From a virus, in IMG/VR virus record IMGVR_UViG_3300043787_000124, positions 1 through 42,963 of that record: 42,963 nt of DNA, one strand, 5' to 3'. A model generated the notes under the pieces. The model searched no databases and had not been told where the DNA came from. It saw only the letters and a list, made by a program, of their open reading frames with translations. The translations under genes were made by a program, and so were the position numbers. This document shows, piece after piece, positions 6,417-12,811 of the stretch. How positions within the stretch are numbered: the stretch's first letter is position 1; each line of letters starts with the position of its first letter.

Positions 6417-6806
6417 ATGGAGACCCTTCCCGACGCGATCAGGACGCGCCGCGAACGACTGGGCATCAGCCAGAGCCGCGCCGCCCGCGTCGCCGGCGTC
6501 TCGCGCACGACATGGGTCAACTGGGAGACGGGCGCCACGGTGCCCGAGCGCTTCAACTACGCGAAGATCGAGAATCCGCTCGAGTGGGAACCGGGCTCTG
6601 TCGAAGCCGTTCTCGGCGGTCGACCACCCGTCGTGCGCCGCTCAGAGCAGGGTCCTCCGCCCGAGCTCCCGCAAGTCACCGCGCGGGAGTGGGCCCGGTT
6701 CGACCCGGTCGACCAGGAGATGATCCTCAACGCGATCCGGATCGCCCGGGCGCGCCAGGACCCCGAACTACTGCGCGCCAGCAGGGGCCACACCCCGGAA
6801 ACGTGA
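6417..6806 (+). CDS. XRE-family HTH regulator, probable immunity repressor (129 aa)
   Basis: An N-terminal HTH spans about residues 5-55 (RRERLGISQSRAARVAGVSR, then TWVNWETG). The next block, NYAKIENPLEWEPGSVEAVL, is typical of actinophage and Streptomyces repressors of this type. The C-terminal half (FDPVDQEMILNAIRIARARQ) is helical and may mediate oligomerisation. It is transcribed rightward toward attP and the integrase, which fits a lysogeny-maintenance repressor. The ATG at 6417 lacks a clear ribosome site. An upstream ATG at 6395 is in a different frame. Confidence 0.75.
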   Translation: METLPDAIRTRRERLGISQSRAARVAGVSRTTWVNWETGATVPERFNYAKIENPLEWEPGSVEAVLGGRPPVVRRSEQGPPPELPQVTAREWARFDPVDQEMILNAIRIARARQDPELLRASRGHTPET

Positions 6807-6820
6807 GTACTTTGACGTGA

Positions 6821-6982
6821 ATGAGCGATGCGATACTCGCCGTCATCGCCGGGGGCGGCCTCACCATCACCACGGCCATCGTCTGGATAGGGCTCGCGCA
6901 GCGGCGCCTGCGACGACGCCTGAACGCCCAGGCGCTCGCCCTGCGGATCCTGCGGGAACGGCTCGCACCCCCGCACGACTGA
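6821..6982 (+). CDS. Small single-pass membrane protein (53 aa)
   Basis: ATG 6821 to TGA 6982. The N-terminal half (ILAVIAGGGLTITTAIVWIG) is a transmembrane helix; the rest is Arg-rich and helical (LAQRRLRRRLNAQALALRIL). It lies 14 bases after the repressor gene in the same direction, so it is probably expressed from the prophage. There is no strong ribosome site. Tiny membrane proteins in this position sometimes exclude superinfecting phages, but that is inference here. Confidence 0.55.
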   Translation: MSDAILAVIAGGGLTITTAIVWIGLAQRRLRRRLNAQALALRILRERLAPPHD

Positions 6983-7029
6983 CCCCGGGGATACAGCAAG
7001 CAACTTCCACCATCACGGTCTACCCGCGC

Positions 7030-7045
7030 CCTGCGAAAACGCAGG
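7030..7045. other. Perfect hairpin left of attP
   Basis: A perfect 6-bp inverted repeat (7030-7035 and 7040-7045) encloses an AAAA loop, between the small membrane gene and the tRNA-derived sequence. It could end transcription of the repressor operon or form part of an integrase or excisionase arm site. It has no U tract, so the terminator call is uncertain. Confidence 0.4.
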
Positions 7046-7068
7046 ATAGGATGCCGCTTAAGTCCACA

Positions 7069-7113
7069 CGCCTTCTAAGCGCTTGGTCGCAGGTTCGAGT
7101 CCTGCTGGGGGCA
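7069..7113 (+). other. Candidate attP core: 3' part of a tRNA-Arg(UCU) gene
   Basis: From the anticodon arm to the discriminator base this is tRNA sequence. The loop is 7072-7078 with anticodon TCT (7074-7076), the T stem-loop is 7089-7105 with perfect GCAGG/CCTGC arms, and the acceptor 3' strand is 7106-7112 followed by A 7113. The 5' half of the tRNA is missing: nothing upstream pairs with the acceptor strand. A 3' tRNA fragment 112 bases before a tyrosine integrase is the usual signature of an attP core that restores the host tRNA on integration. The exact crossover and identity length need the host sequence. Confidence 0.7.
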
Positions 7114-7192
7114 CAAACCCACTCCCACCTGCACAATCACGTGACAGTCCCCCGGGACGGAACTAGCATGCCGCCCATAGACCAAGCGCCTA

Positions 7193-7210
7193 TTCAAGAC
7201 CACTCTTGAA
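7193..7210 (+). promoter_or_regulatory. Hairpin abutting the integrase ribosome-binding site
   Basis: TTCAAGA (7193-7199) and TCTTGAA (7204-7210) form a perfect 7-bp inverted repeat with a CCAC loop. The ribosome site GGGAG (7211-7215) starts at the next base, and the GTG start is at 7225. It may be an operator or an RNA structure that modulates integrase translation. Confidence 0.5.
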
Positions 7211-7224
7211 GGGAGCTCCGCCCC

Positions 7225-8181
7225 GTGCCGCTACTCGCCCCGTACATACGATCCTGGACTCGCAGCCTGCGCTCCGCCAACAAGGCCGAATCCACACAGC
7301 GCGTCTACCTGTCCGCCGCCCGCACCCTCGACGAGTTCCTCGCCGCACTCCCCCACTCCTACCTCGCCGCGTTCCCCGACGACCCCCGCGACGAGACCGA
7401 CGACCTGCAGCCACCCGAAACCGTCGCCGAAATCACCCGCACCCACCTCGAGGCGTACATCGCCGTCACCGCACTGCGCACCAGCGCCGGCAACGCCGCC
7501 GTGAAATACCGCTCCATCCAACAGCTGTTCCGCTACCTCGCCGAGGAACAGGAGATCCCCGGGTCCCCGATGGTGAACATGACGTCGCCCATCATCCCGG
7601 ACGTGCCGGTGCCGGTCATCCCCGACGACGCCCTGCGCAAACTCTTCGCGGCCTGCCGCGGCCGCGGCTACACGCAGGTGCGCGACACCGCCATCATCAT
7701 GCTGTTCCTCGACACCGGCGTCCGCCTCTCCGAGCTGACGGTTCGTCAGCTCGGCGACGCGGACATGGACCAAGACGTGCTGCACATCGTCGCCAAGGGA
7801 CGCCGACCGCGGGCGGTGCCGTTCGGCAACAAGGCCGGCCTCGCGCTGGAGCGGTACCTGCGCGAGCGCGCGAAGCTCGGCGTGCCCGAGACGCAGACGG
7901 CATTGTGGATCTCGGCGCTGCGGCGCGACGCCCTGACGATCTGGGGCGTGGGCCAGATGCTGGGGCGCCGGTGCGCGCAGGCCGGGATCGAGAAGGTGCA
8001 CCCGCACCAGTTCCGCCACACGTTCAGCCACCTGTGGCTCGAGTCGGGCGGCGCCGAGACGGACCTGATGCGGCTGAACGGGTGGAAGTCGCGGCAGATG
8101 CTGTCGCGGTACGCCGCGGCCACGGCGGACAAGCGGGCACACGCGGCGCACCGGTCCAATTCCCCCGGCGACCGGTTCTGA
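7225..8181 (+). CDS. int: Tyrosine-type site-specific integrase (318 aa)
   Basis: Catalyses integration of the circular phage genome into the host attB. The N-terminal SAM-like core-binding domain is about residues 5-115; the catalytic domain is about 130-305. Visible catalytic residues are R167 (in GVRLSEL), K191 (AKGRRPR), H261 and R264 (HPHQFRHTF), W287 in place of the second His (LNGWKSRQ) and the nucleophile Y296 (MLSRYA). The length is normal for compact phage integrases without a large arm-binding domain. GAAGGGAG precedes the GTG start by 9 bases. It lies between the tRNA-Arg-derived attP candidate and the tRNA gene. Confidence 0.93.
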   Translation: MPLLAPYIRSWTRSLRSANKAESTQRVYLSAARTLDEFLAALPHSYLAAFPDDPRDETDDLQPPETVAEITRTHLEAYIAVTALRTSAGNAAVKYRSIQQLFRYLAEEQEIPGSPMVNMTSPIIPDVPVPVIPDDALRKLFAACRGRGYTQVRDTAIIMLFLDTGVRLSELTVRQLGDADMDQDVLHIVAKGRRPRAVPFGNKAGLALERYLRERAKLGVPETQTALWISALRRDALTIWGVGQMLGRRCAQAGIEKVHPHQFRHTFSHLWLESGGAETDLMRLNGWKSRQMLSRYAAATADKRAHAAHRSNSPGDRF

Positions 8182-8200
8182 GCGGGGCTATCCTGGTGTC

Positions 8201-8274
8201 AGCAGGGTGGAGCAGTTCGGTAGCTCGTTGGGCTCATAACCCAGAGGTCGCGGGTTCGAATCCCGTCCCTGCCA
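8201..8274 (+). tRNA. Initiator-type tRNA-fMet (CAT)
   Basis: A full cloverleaf is present: acceptor 8201-8207 with 8267-8273, D stem 8210-8213 with 8223-8226, anticodon stem-loop 8228-8244 with CAT at 8235-8237, T arm 8250-8266, discriminator A 8274. Three initiator hallmarks are visible: a mismatch at 1:72 (A 8201, C 8273), an A11:U24 pair, and three consecutive G:C pairs at the base of the anticodon stem. CCA is not encoded. A -10-like TATCCT (8189-8194) lies 6 bases upstream. It could be a functional phage tRNA or host tRNA captured at an attachment site. Confidence 0.8.
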
Positions 8275-8340
8275 CGGTCGCCGGTTCGAGTCCGACCGGG
8301 TCTTCGGGCCTGTAGCTCGGTCGGGAGAGCAGCGCAGCGC
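8275..8340 (+). ncRNA. tRNA-like element with 3' half preceding 5' half
   Basis: A variable-loop and T-arm-like segment comes first (8275-8296), followed by a strand (8297-8302) that pairs with 8307-8312 across a UUCG loop, with C:G closure. Then UA and a D-arm-like stem-loop follow (8315-8318 pairing with 8327-8330). This is the order T arm, closed acceptor, D arm, as in a circularly permuted tRNA, or the junction of two degraded tandem tRNA genes. An anticodon arm cannot be completed convincingly: only three pairs form between 8334-8336 and 8270-8272. The role is unknown. Confidence 0.4.
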
Positions 8341-8367
8341 CCCTCGGGTTTCCCGGGGGGCGTTGCG
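8333..8367 (+). terminator. Long hairpin terminator downstream of int and tRNA
   Basis: A 16-bp stem (8333-8348 with 8352-8367, one G:T pair) has a TTT loop. It follows the integrase-tRNA unit and overlaps the end of the tRNA-like element. It probably terminates rightward transcription and 3' processing would follow. Confidence 0.7.
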
Positions 8368-8417
8368 TATTGTCGACCCGTCTTCCACCTGGAGACCGGG
8401 GCCGACCGCCGGCAGCG

Positions 8418-8457
8418 CAGAAGCGCCCCCTCCGCGAAAAGGGGGCGCTTCCATCTG
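8418..8457. terminator. Bidirectional hairpin terminator
   Basis: Arms 8421-8430 and 8441-8450 are a perfect 10-bp inverted repeat with a 10-base loop ending in AAAA. A further 3 bp (8418-8420 with 8455-8457) pair outside a short bulge. It sits between the tRNA region and the 8541 gene and insulates that gene from upstream transcription. Confidence 0.65.
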
Positions 8458-8540
8458 CCCAGCCGACCATACGGCCCGTGACCCTATTCAGGGTTCAGCG
8501 CTACCCTGCGCACATCACGTCTCACCGTGGGGGAGTACCC

Positions 8541-9017
8541 ATGCAACACCAAGCCGCCATCGGCCTGATCATGCTCATCGTCGGCCTGAGCGTCTTCGCG
8601 ATCCTCATCCGCGTGTTCATCCGCATGGGACGCCAGACCGACGCGCTCGACAAACGCGACCGCGTCCTGACCCGATACGACGACCTCGCCATCACCGCGA
8701 CACACCTCATCGTCGGTGAAGGGCGCCCGCGCGCCCGCTACCCGCTGGCCGGCGCCCACGCTGCCGTGGAGGACGTCGGCCAGCTCTCGCGCCGCATCAC
8801 CCTCACGCGCATGGCCGCGTTCGGCGTGTTCTCCCTCGCGCTCCGAAAGCGCGTCGACGACCGCAGTGTCTTCCTGTCCGTCACGGGGCCCGCGGTCGCG
8901 ACCGTGCGGGAGATAACCGTGCGTCACCACCCCGGCGCTCGGCTGCAAGCACGCCAGTTCGCCACCCGGCTCAACGCCCAGTCCAGCGCCCTCGCGCAGA
9001 GCGCACAGCGGACATGA
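8541..9017 (+). CDS. Membrane-anchored protein, PH-like domain suspected (158 aa)
   Basis: GTGGGGGAG lies 5 bases before ATG 8541. An N-terminal transmembrane helix (about residues 5-28: AIGLIMLIVGLSVFAILIRV) precedes a soluble domain with alternating beta strands (YPLAGAHAAVEDVGQLSRRI, then DDRSVFLSVTGPAVATVREI) and a C-terminal helix rich in Gln and Ala. The composition resembles bacterial PH-like or DUF4429-type domains, a weak resemblance. It is flanked by terminators and points away from the lytic genes, in the lysogeny module. It is therefore a good candidate for a lysogenic-conversion or superinfection-exclusion gene. Confidence 0.7.
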   Translation: MQHQAAIGLIMLIVGLSVFAILIRVFIRMGRQTDALDKRDRVLTRYDDLAITATHLIVGEGRPRARYPLAGAHAAVEDVGQLSRRITLTRMAAFGVFSLALRKRVDDRSVFLSVTGPAVATVREITVRHHPGARLQARQFATRLNAQSSALAQSAQRT

Positions 9018-9021
9018 CGAA

Positions 9022-9050
9022 AAGCCCCCACCCCGAAGGGTGAGGAGGGC
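9022..9050. terminator. Imperfect hairpin between convergent genes
   Basis: A CACCC/GGGTG stem (9029-9033 with 9038-9042) with a CGAA tetraloop extends as an imperfect GC-rich stem to about 9024 and 9050. It lies between the end of the rightward 8541 gene and the end of the leftward late operon, where a two-way terminator is expected. Confidence 0.5.
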
Positions 9051-9070
9051 CCACAGCCCGACCGGTGCGC

Positions 9071-9367
9071 CTACTCGTCGTCCGGGTGACGCACCACCAT
9101 CCCGCGGTACAACTCGATGAACCCCACCGCCCACAAGTTCACCGCGTAGTACCAGGTGAAGAACAGATTGGCCGTGCTCAACCCGAACACGTAATGCAGC
9201 GCGAGCGGCAGCAGCAGCATGAGCACCGCGATGCCCAGCGACGCCATCGCACGTCCCACCCGGTACCGCCACCAGTGCGCCCGGCGCGTGTACGTCCACA
9301 GGAAGTAGGTGCCGCACAGCCCCGCGAAGAAGACGCCGCACTGCATCGCGTCAGCCGCCGTGCGCAT
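9071..9367 (-). CDS. Three-TM membrane protein, holin candidate (98 aa)
   Basis: Last gene of the leftward late operon. The start is ATG 9367. Three hydrophobic segments lie at about residues 10-25, 43-62 and 66-86 (LGIAVLMLLLPLALHYVFGL, then NLFFTWYYAVNLWAVGFIEL), with basic loops and a charged C-terminus. Size, topology and position two genes from the holin-like 9559-9837 gene fit a holin or antiholin. It overlaps the next gene upstream by 17 bases. Confidence 0.6.
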   Translation of the reverse strand: MRTAADAMQCGVFFAGLCGTYFLWTYTRRAHWWRYRVGRAMASLGIAVLMLLLPLALHYVFGLSTANLFFTWYYAVNLWAVGFIELYRGMVVRHPDDE

Positions 9368-9575
9368 GTCCCCGATCCCTCTCCGCCGCCAGCATCGCCC
9401 TCACCCGCTCGGAGAAGTGGTTCTCGTGGCGTATGTCCTTGAGTTTACCCGCGACGAGCGACACCTCCTGGCCCCGCGCGACCACCCTCTCCAGGTGCTC
9501 GCGCGACGCCAGCACCGCGCGCTCCGCGGTCGTGATCTCCTCCTCGTCCCGCACGCGCCTACGCCACAGTCGCAT
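9351..9575 (-). CDS. Small coiled-coil protein of the lysis region (74 aa)
   Basis: The start is ATG 9575 after GAGGGTGG. It is highly charged and helical throughout (RRRVRDEEEITTAERAVLAS, then EHLERVVARGQEVSLVAGKL), with KDIRHENHFSERVRAMLAAE near the end. Short proteins with this VA..L..IR..NHF.E pattern occur beside lysis genes in many Streptomyces phages. It probably acts with the neighbouring holin-like proteins, but the role is unproved. Confidence 0.65.
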   Translation of the reverse strand: MRLWRRRVRDEEEITTAERAVLASREHLERVVARGQEVSLVAGKLKDIRHENHFSERVRAMLAAERDRGHAHGG

Positions 9576-9837
9576 CTCGTCCACCCTCGGCAGCGGACGC
9601 GGCGGGCAGGCTGGCCAGGACGTGATTGGCGGTACGCCCATACTCGAGCATCTCCTCCACCTGTTTATCGCTGCGTTCCCGCGCCTTGCGCTCGTGTTCG
9701 AAAGCCTCTTTGTACAGGTCTACCAGGCGTTCGCGGTCCCGCAGCGCGCTGCGCGGCACGAGCCGGCCGGAGACGAGCGCGCCGAGGACGACGACCACGA
9801 GACCCCACGGGCCAGCCTGGGAGAAGACGATTTCCAA
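9559..9837 (-). CDS. Single-TM holin-like protein, TTG start (92 aa)
   Basis: The only in-frame start that keeps the N-terminal membrane segment is TTG 9837, one base after the endolysin stop, which suggests coupled translation. A TM helix (residues about 8-25: AGPWGLVVVVLGALVSGRLV) is followed by an amphipathic charged helix (DRERLVDLYKEAFEHERKAR) and VEEMLEYGRTANHVLASL. This layout is common for small proteins next to endolysins in Streptomyces phages and is often annotated as a holin. Confidence 0.65.
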   Translation of the reverse strand: MEIVFSQAGPWGLVVVVLGALVSGRLVPRSALRDRERLVDLYKEAFEHERKARERSDKQVEEMLEYGRTANHVLASLPAASAAEGGRDATVA

Positions 9838-9838
9838 C

Positions 9839-10600
9839 TCAGGCCGAGGGCCCGTAGAGGGCGAGCAGGCGCGCGAGCTCCTTCTCGCTCACGTCCGCCT
9901 CCTTCACCCCGGCGGCGACGTAGCCGTCGTACGAGACGTGGTCGGCGATGCCGCCGATGCGGCCGCCGTACAGCAGGTAGACGGCGGCAGTCGTGCCGCC
10001 CTGGCGGATGAGCAGCATCTCGGTCTCCTCGAGGTCGGTGGGTGTTGCCGGGGGTGCAACAGGAGTCGGGCGCAGGTCCCACAGAGGTGCGACGGGCGTG
10101 AAATCGTTCAGGTCGTACGCGGCGAAACTTGCGAACTGGTCGGCGGTGTCCGCCGGTGCGTAGTCCGCACCGGTCCAGTCGGCCTCGTCGTAGCCGCCAT
10201 CGGGCCTGCTGTTCTTGACCACGTCGGCCTTGGAGCCGTACAGCAGTTCCAGGTCGCCGTCCCCGGCCCTGAGCGCGGCGGCGAACGCCAGCTCGTAGGC
10301 GGAGTCCCGGGCTGTCTCGTAGTCGACCTCGGTGAGCGTGCCGGAGGGCTGGCCGTAGGTCTTGGCCCAGGCGATTGCGACTGCGGCATCCGCGGCAGCG
10401 TCGGCGCCGACCGGGTTCGACCGGGTGAAAATGGGGACGATGTAGCGGCACCAGGGCAGCGCCTTCAGGTGCTCGATCTCAGCGGAAGTCCACGGGTGCG
10501 GGGTGTCGCCGCCGATGTAGACGCACCAGCCCACGATCGGCTTGCCGCCGAAACTCGTCGGGTAGGCGGCCGGCGGGTACGCCGAGTCTCCGATGAACAT
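9839..10600 (-). CDS. Endolysin, DUF1906-like glycoside-hydrolase fold (253 aa)
   Basis: Likely degrades peptidoglycan at lysis. Residues 1-180 show a TIM-barrel pattern of the Rv2525c/DUF1906 type: GWCVYIGGDTPHPWTSAEIE, a strand CRYIVPIFTRSN, then TEVDYETARDSAYELAFAAA and a late WDLRP. A Pro/Thr-rich linker (about 180-195) leads to a short C-terminal module (MLLIRQGGTTAAVYLLYGGR) seen in other actinophage lysins. There is no LysM, CHAP or amidase domain. ATG 10600 follows GGGGA. It is flanked by holin-like genes. Confidence 0.75.
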   Translation of the reverse strand: MFIGDSAYPPAAYPTSFGGKPIVGWCVYIGGDTPHPWTSAEIEHLKALPWCRYIVPIFTRSNPVGADAAADAAVAIAWAKTYGQPSGTLTEVDYETARDSAYELAFAAALRAGDGDLELLYGSKADVVKNSRPDGGYDEADWTGADYAPADTADQFASFAAYDLNDFTPVAPLWDLRPTPVAPPATPTDLEETEMLLIRQGGTTAAVYLLYGGRIGGIADHVSYDGYVAAGVKEADVSEKELARLLALYGPSA

Positions 10601-10610
10601 CGGTGTCCCC

Positions 10611-10877
10611 TCACTGCGCGTTGTAGACGGCGACCTGGACCACCGCGGGCAGCCAATCCGGCGGGAACTGCACGTACACGCTCCCCGTGAACGCGGTCAG
10701 CGGCTGCATTGCCCAGTCCGTGGGCTGCGTCCCGAGCGGCGAAGAGCTGACCTGCGGTATTAGGTCGTACTCGAAGGACGACAGCAACCCGAACTGAACG
10801 CTGGACGCGACTGCCGCGGACACGACCTCGTGGAACTCGCCGTCGTCGATCGTCACCGTGCTGAACGACAGGCTCAT
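10611..10877 (-). CDS. Hypothetical structural-region protein (88 aa)
   Basis: ATG 10877 overlaps the upstream stop by 4 bases. Beta-rich with few charges (SLSFSTVTIDDGEFHEVVSA, then FTGSVYVQFPPDWLPAVVQV), like small virion or tail-tip accessory proteins. It shares general layout (about 90 residues, WA..PL/PF.. then a VY strand) with the adjacent 10874-11176 product, so the two may be diverged paralogues. Confidence 0.55.
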   Translation of the reverse strand: MSLSFSTVTIDDGEFHEVVSAAVASSVQFGLLSSFEYDLIPQVSSSPLGTQPTDWAMQPLTAFTGSVYVQFPPDWLPAVVQVAVYNAQ

Positions 10878-11176
10878 GATTCATCCCACGCGAAGTAGTC
10901 GAGCTGCTGTGACGCGGCGCCGGACAGGTCCGTGCACCTGGCGTACACGGTCGCGGTGACCGGCTGCATCGGCTCGAAAGGCGGGAATGCCCATCCGGCG
11001 GCCGGGGTCAGCGCCCAGCCCCCGTCGGCGCCCGCGGGATCCGCGTAGAGCTCGAACGACGGCGTGCCCACCGAGCCGTTCCAGCCGACCTGTTGAATCG
11101 CACCGCCGACCAGGGCGACCATCTCGACGACGGTGGTGGTGTCGGTGAATGTGACCGTTCCGGTTTTCAGCGCCAT
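10874..11176 (-). CDS. Hypothetical structural-region protein (100 aa)
   Basis: ATG 11176 with GGAGAG 5 bases upstream. Beta-rich, Thr/Val/Gly-rich (ALKTGTVTFTDTTTVVEMVA, then EPMQPVTATVYARCTD), ending in an aromatic, acidic tail. Composition and position between tail and lysis genes suggest a minor virion component. No family is recognised. Confidence 0.55.
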   Translation of the reverse strand: MALKTGTVTFTDTTTVVEMVALVGGAIQQVGWNGSVGTPSFELYADPAGADGGWALTPAAGWAFPPFEPMQPVTATVYARCTDLSGAASQQLDYFAWDES

Positions 11177-11195
11177 GGCGCTCTCCAGGGGATAG

Positions 11196-11396
11196 TCAGG
11201 TCTGTGGCGGCGGCACCGTGCCGTCCGCCGCGGTCTCGCCGAAATGCGCCTTCAGCTCGCTGGTCTGCGCGTCCGTGGCCTGCCGTAGCTGCTCGGTCTG
11301 GCGCCCTAGCGCACGCCGGTTGGTGACGTACACGGTGGCCCACCCCGGCAGCGAGCCGATCGCGGCCGCGGCGATCGTCGCCAACGCGCCGCTCAC
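11196..11396 (-). CDS. Small membrane protein with coiled coil (66 aa)
   Basis: The GTG start at 11396 overlaps the upstream stop. A TM helix at about residues 2-22 (GALATIAAAAIGSLPGWATV) is followed by a helical region (RRALGRQTEQLRQATDAQTS). The topology resembles spanin-like or holin-accessory proteins. It is paired with the two-TM protein encoded just upstream. Confidence 0.6.
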   Translation of the reverse strand: MSGALATIAAAAIGSLPGWATVYVTNRRALGRQTEQLRQATDAQTSELKAHFGETAADGTVPPPQT

Positions 11397-11863
11397 GGGG
11401 AACCGCTCCCGCGACGGCCCGTCCCGGCCGCGGACAGCTCGGCGCGCAACTGCCCGACCACCGCGTCCTGCGCCGCGAGGTGCTCGGCGATCTGCGACTG
11501 GCCCTGCAGGATCGCCTCGGCGTCCAGGTAGGTCTGCTCGGCGCGCTTGTCGGCGCCGGCCGCCTGCAGGTTCTGCCCCACGATGATCACGGATAGCAGG
11601 GTGAGTTGCAGCAGGTCGCTGCTGAACCAGAACAGGAACCCGATGTTGCCCGGGGCGAGCGCCGTCGGCAGTCCCGCGAGCGCGAGGACCGCGAACAGCC
11701 ACGCGCACGTCATGGAGCCGACACCGGCCGTGATCCGGACCGCGAGCCGCGCGTTGACACGGGAGTACCAGCCGCCGGTCTTCATCTGGCCAGCGACCGT
11801 GACCGGGCCGCTGCGGCTCCGGGCGGCGGCGTGCGGGTGGGGGACGTGCTCGAAGACGGCCAT
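11393..11863 (-). CDS. Two-TM protein resembling DUF1003, holin candidate (156 aa)
   Basis: The start is ATG 11863. Two transmembrane segments at about residues 46-66 and 76-95 (TCAWLFAVLALAGLPTALAP, then FLFWFSSDLLQLTLLSVIIV) are followed by VGQNLQAAGADKRAEQTYLD and a coiled-coil tail. The VGQN.Q...A..RAE signature is that of DUF1003 and related small bacterial membrane proteins. In a late operon next to an endolysin it is a plausible holin. Residues 1-40 are His- and Arg-rich. Confidence 0.65.
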   Translation of the reverse strand: MAVFEHVPHPHAAARSRSGPVTVAGQMKTGGWYSRVNARLAVRITAGVGSMTCAWLFAVLALAGLPTALAPGNIGFLFWFSSDLLQLTLLSVIIVGQNLQAAGADKRAEQTYLDAEAILQGQSQIAEHLAAQDAVVGQLRAELSAAGTGRRGSGSP

Positions 11864-11892
11864 CGGTCTCCCGTCGGATATCTGCGGGACGG

Positions 11893-12246
11893 TCAGAGGG
11901 AAGTAGCGGGGACGCCTGCGCAGGTGCAGTGCCCGTGGCCGCCGCAGTCCGCGTCGTGCAGCCGGGCGCGCGCGTCGGCCCCGGCCTGCTTCGCCGCCGC
12001 GAGCGCGGCCGGCGACGGGTCGGCTGGCTGCGGCGACAGGTCGTGCCCGGCGCACCCGAAGACGCCCTCGCGCAGCACGCCGTAGCGCTCGGCGATGTAT
12101 TCGGGTGTCGCCGTGAAGCGCACGATCTCCTCGATGGCCGCCGTCTGCGCCGCGGCCTCCGCGTCGGTGGCGCGGCGCTGCCACTGCAAGGTCGCGGGCG
12201 CGACGCACGCATGGCACACCCGGGCAACGGCGACGGTCTCCGCCAT
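11893..12246 (-). CDS. Hypothetical protein with paired Cys motifs (117 aa)
   Basis: AGGAGG lies 5 bases before ATG 12246; the GTG immediately upstream is too close. An N-terminal CHAC and a C-terminal CGGHGHCTC flank a helical middle (EEIVRFTATPEYIAERYGVL) with GCAGHD. The cysteines could form one or two zinc sites. It sits between tail-tip and lysis genes. Family unknown. Confidence 0.6.
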   Translation of the reverse strand: MAETVAVARVCHACVAPATLQWQRRATDAEAAAQTAAIEEIVRFTATPEYIAERYGVLREGVFGCAGHDLSPQPADPSPAALAAAKQAGADARARLHDADCGGHGHCTCAGVPATSL

Positions 12247-12259
12247 CACGACCTCCTGT

Positions 12260-12799
12260 TCACGGCGACGCCAGCGACACGAGCTCGCCCTCGATGAAGC
12301 TGTTCTGCGCCGAGCCCACGTTCGTGGTCAGGGGTCCCCCGGAGTTCTGCCATGCGTACAAGGCGATCACGTCCCCGACATTGCATGGCACCGTGACGGT
12401 GACCTGCGTGCCGTTGGTAAGGGCGACGCCGGGCGTCGACGAGAACGCGCCGATGATCGCCGACCCGTTCTGGAAGATGAGCGTCTGGCGCGCGCCTGTC
12501 GCGCTGGTCGGCCACACGACCAGCCCCGTGATCCGCCACCTCCCGGCAAACGGGATCGTGTAGGAATAAGGACTCGACCCCGACCGCCCCGAGTCGGTGT
12601 CGTAAGAGCCGTTGTCGCACGTGATCTGCGTGTTGGCGCCGGAGGCCACCGACTGGCCGGCGGTCTGGTACATGCGAAACATCGGCGGGTCCGCCCAGAA
12701 CTGCTGGTACGCCGTCACGAGCGCCATCTGGGACGCGGTGACGACGACGCCCGTCTCGGCCGAGAAGGTCGGCAGCGACGGCAGGGTTCGTGCTGACAT
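12260..12799 (-). CDS. Minor tail protein with C1q-like beta-sandwich pattern (179 aa)
   Basis: Likely a tail-tip or receptor-binding component. After a helical N-terminus the rest has the rhythm of C1q/TNF-like phage tail domains: SPYSYTIPFAGRWRITGLVV, a strand RQTLIFQNGSAIIGAFSS, VTVTVPCNVGDVIALYAWQN and a final ELVSL strand. It directly follows the large minor tail gene, the usual place for adhesion proteins in Streptomyces siphophages. Start ATG 12799. Confidence 0.7.
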   Translation of the reverse strand: MSARTLPSLPTFSAETGVVVTASQMALVTAYQQFWADPPMFRMYQTAGQSVASGANTQITCDNGSYDTDSGRSGSSPYSYTIPFAGRWRITGLVVWPTSATGARQTLIFQNGSAIIGAFSSTPGVALTNGTQVTVTVPCNVGDVIALYAWQNSGGPLTTNVGSAQNSFIEGELVSLASP

Positions 12800-12811
12800 C
12801 GGCCGCCCTCC

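Noticed and set aside
8188-8470. Minus-strand open frames across the tRNA region (products containing SNPRPLGYEPNELPN or GFEPATSGL)
   Set aside because: These are the familiar false proteins produced by reading a tRNA gene on the opposite strand.
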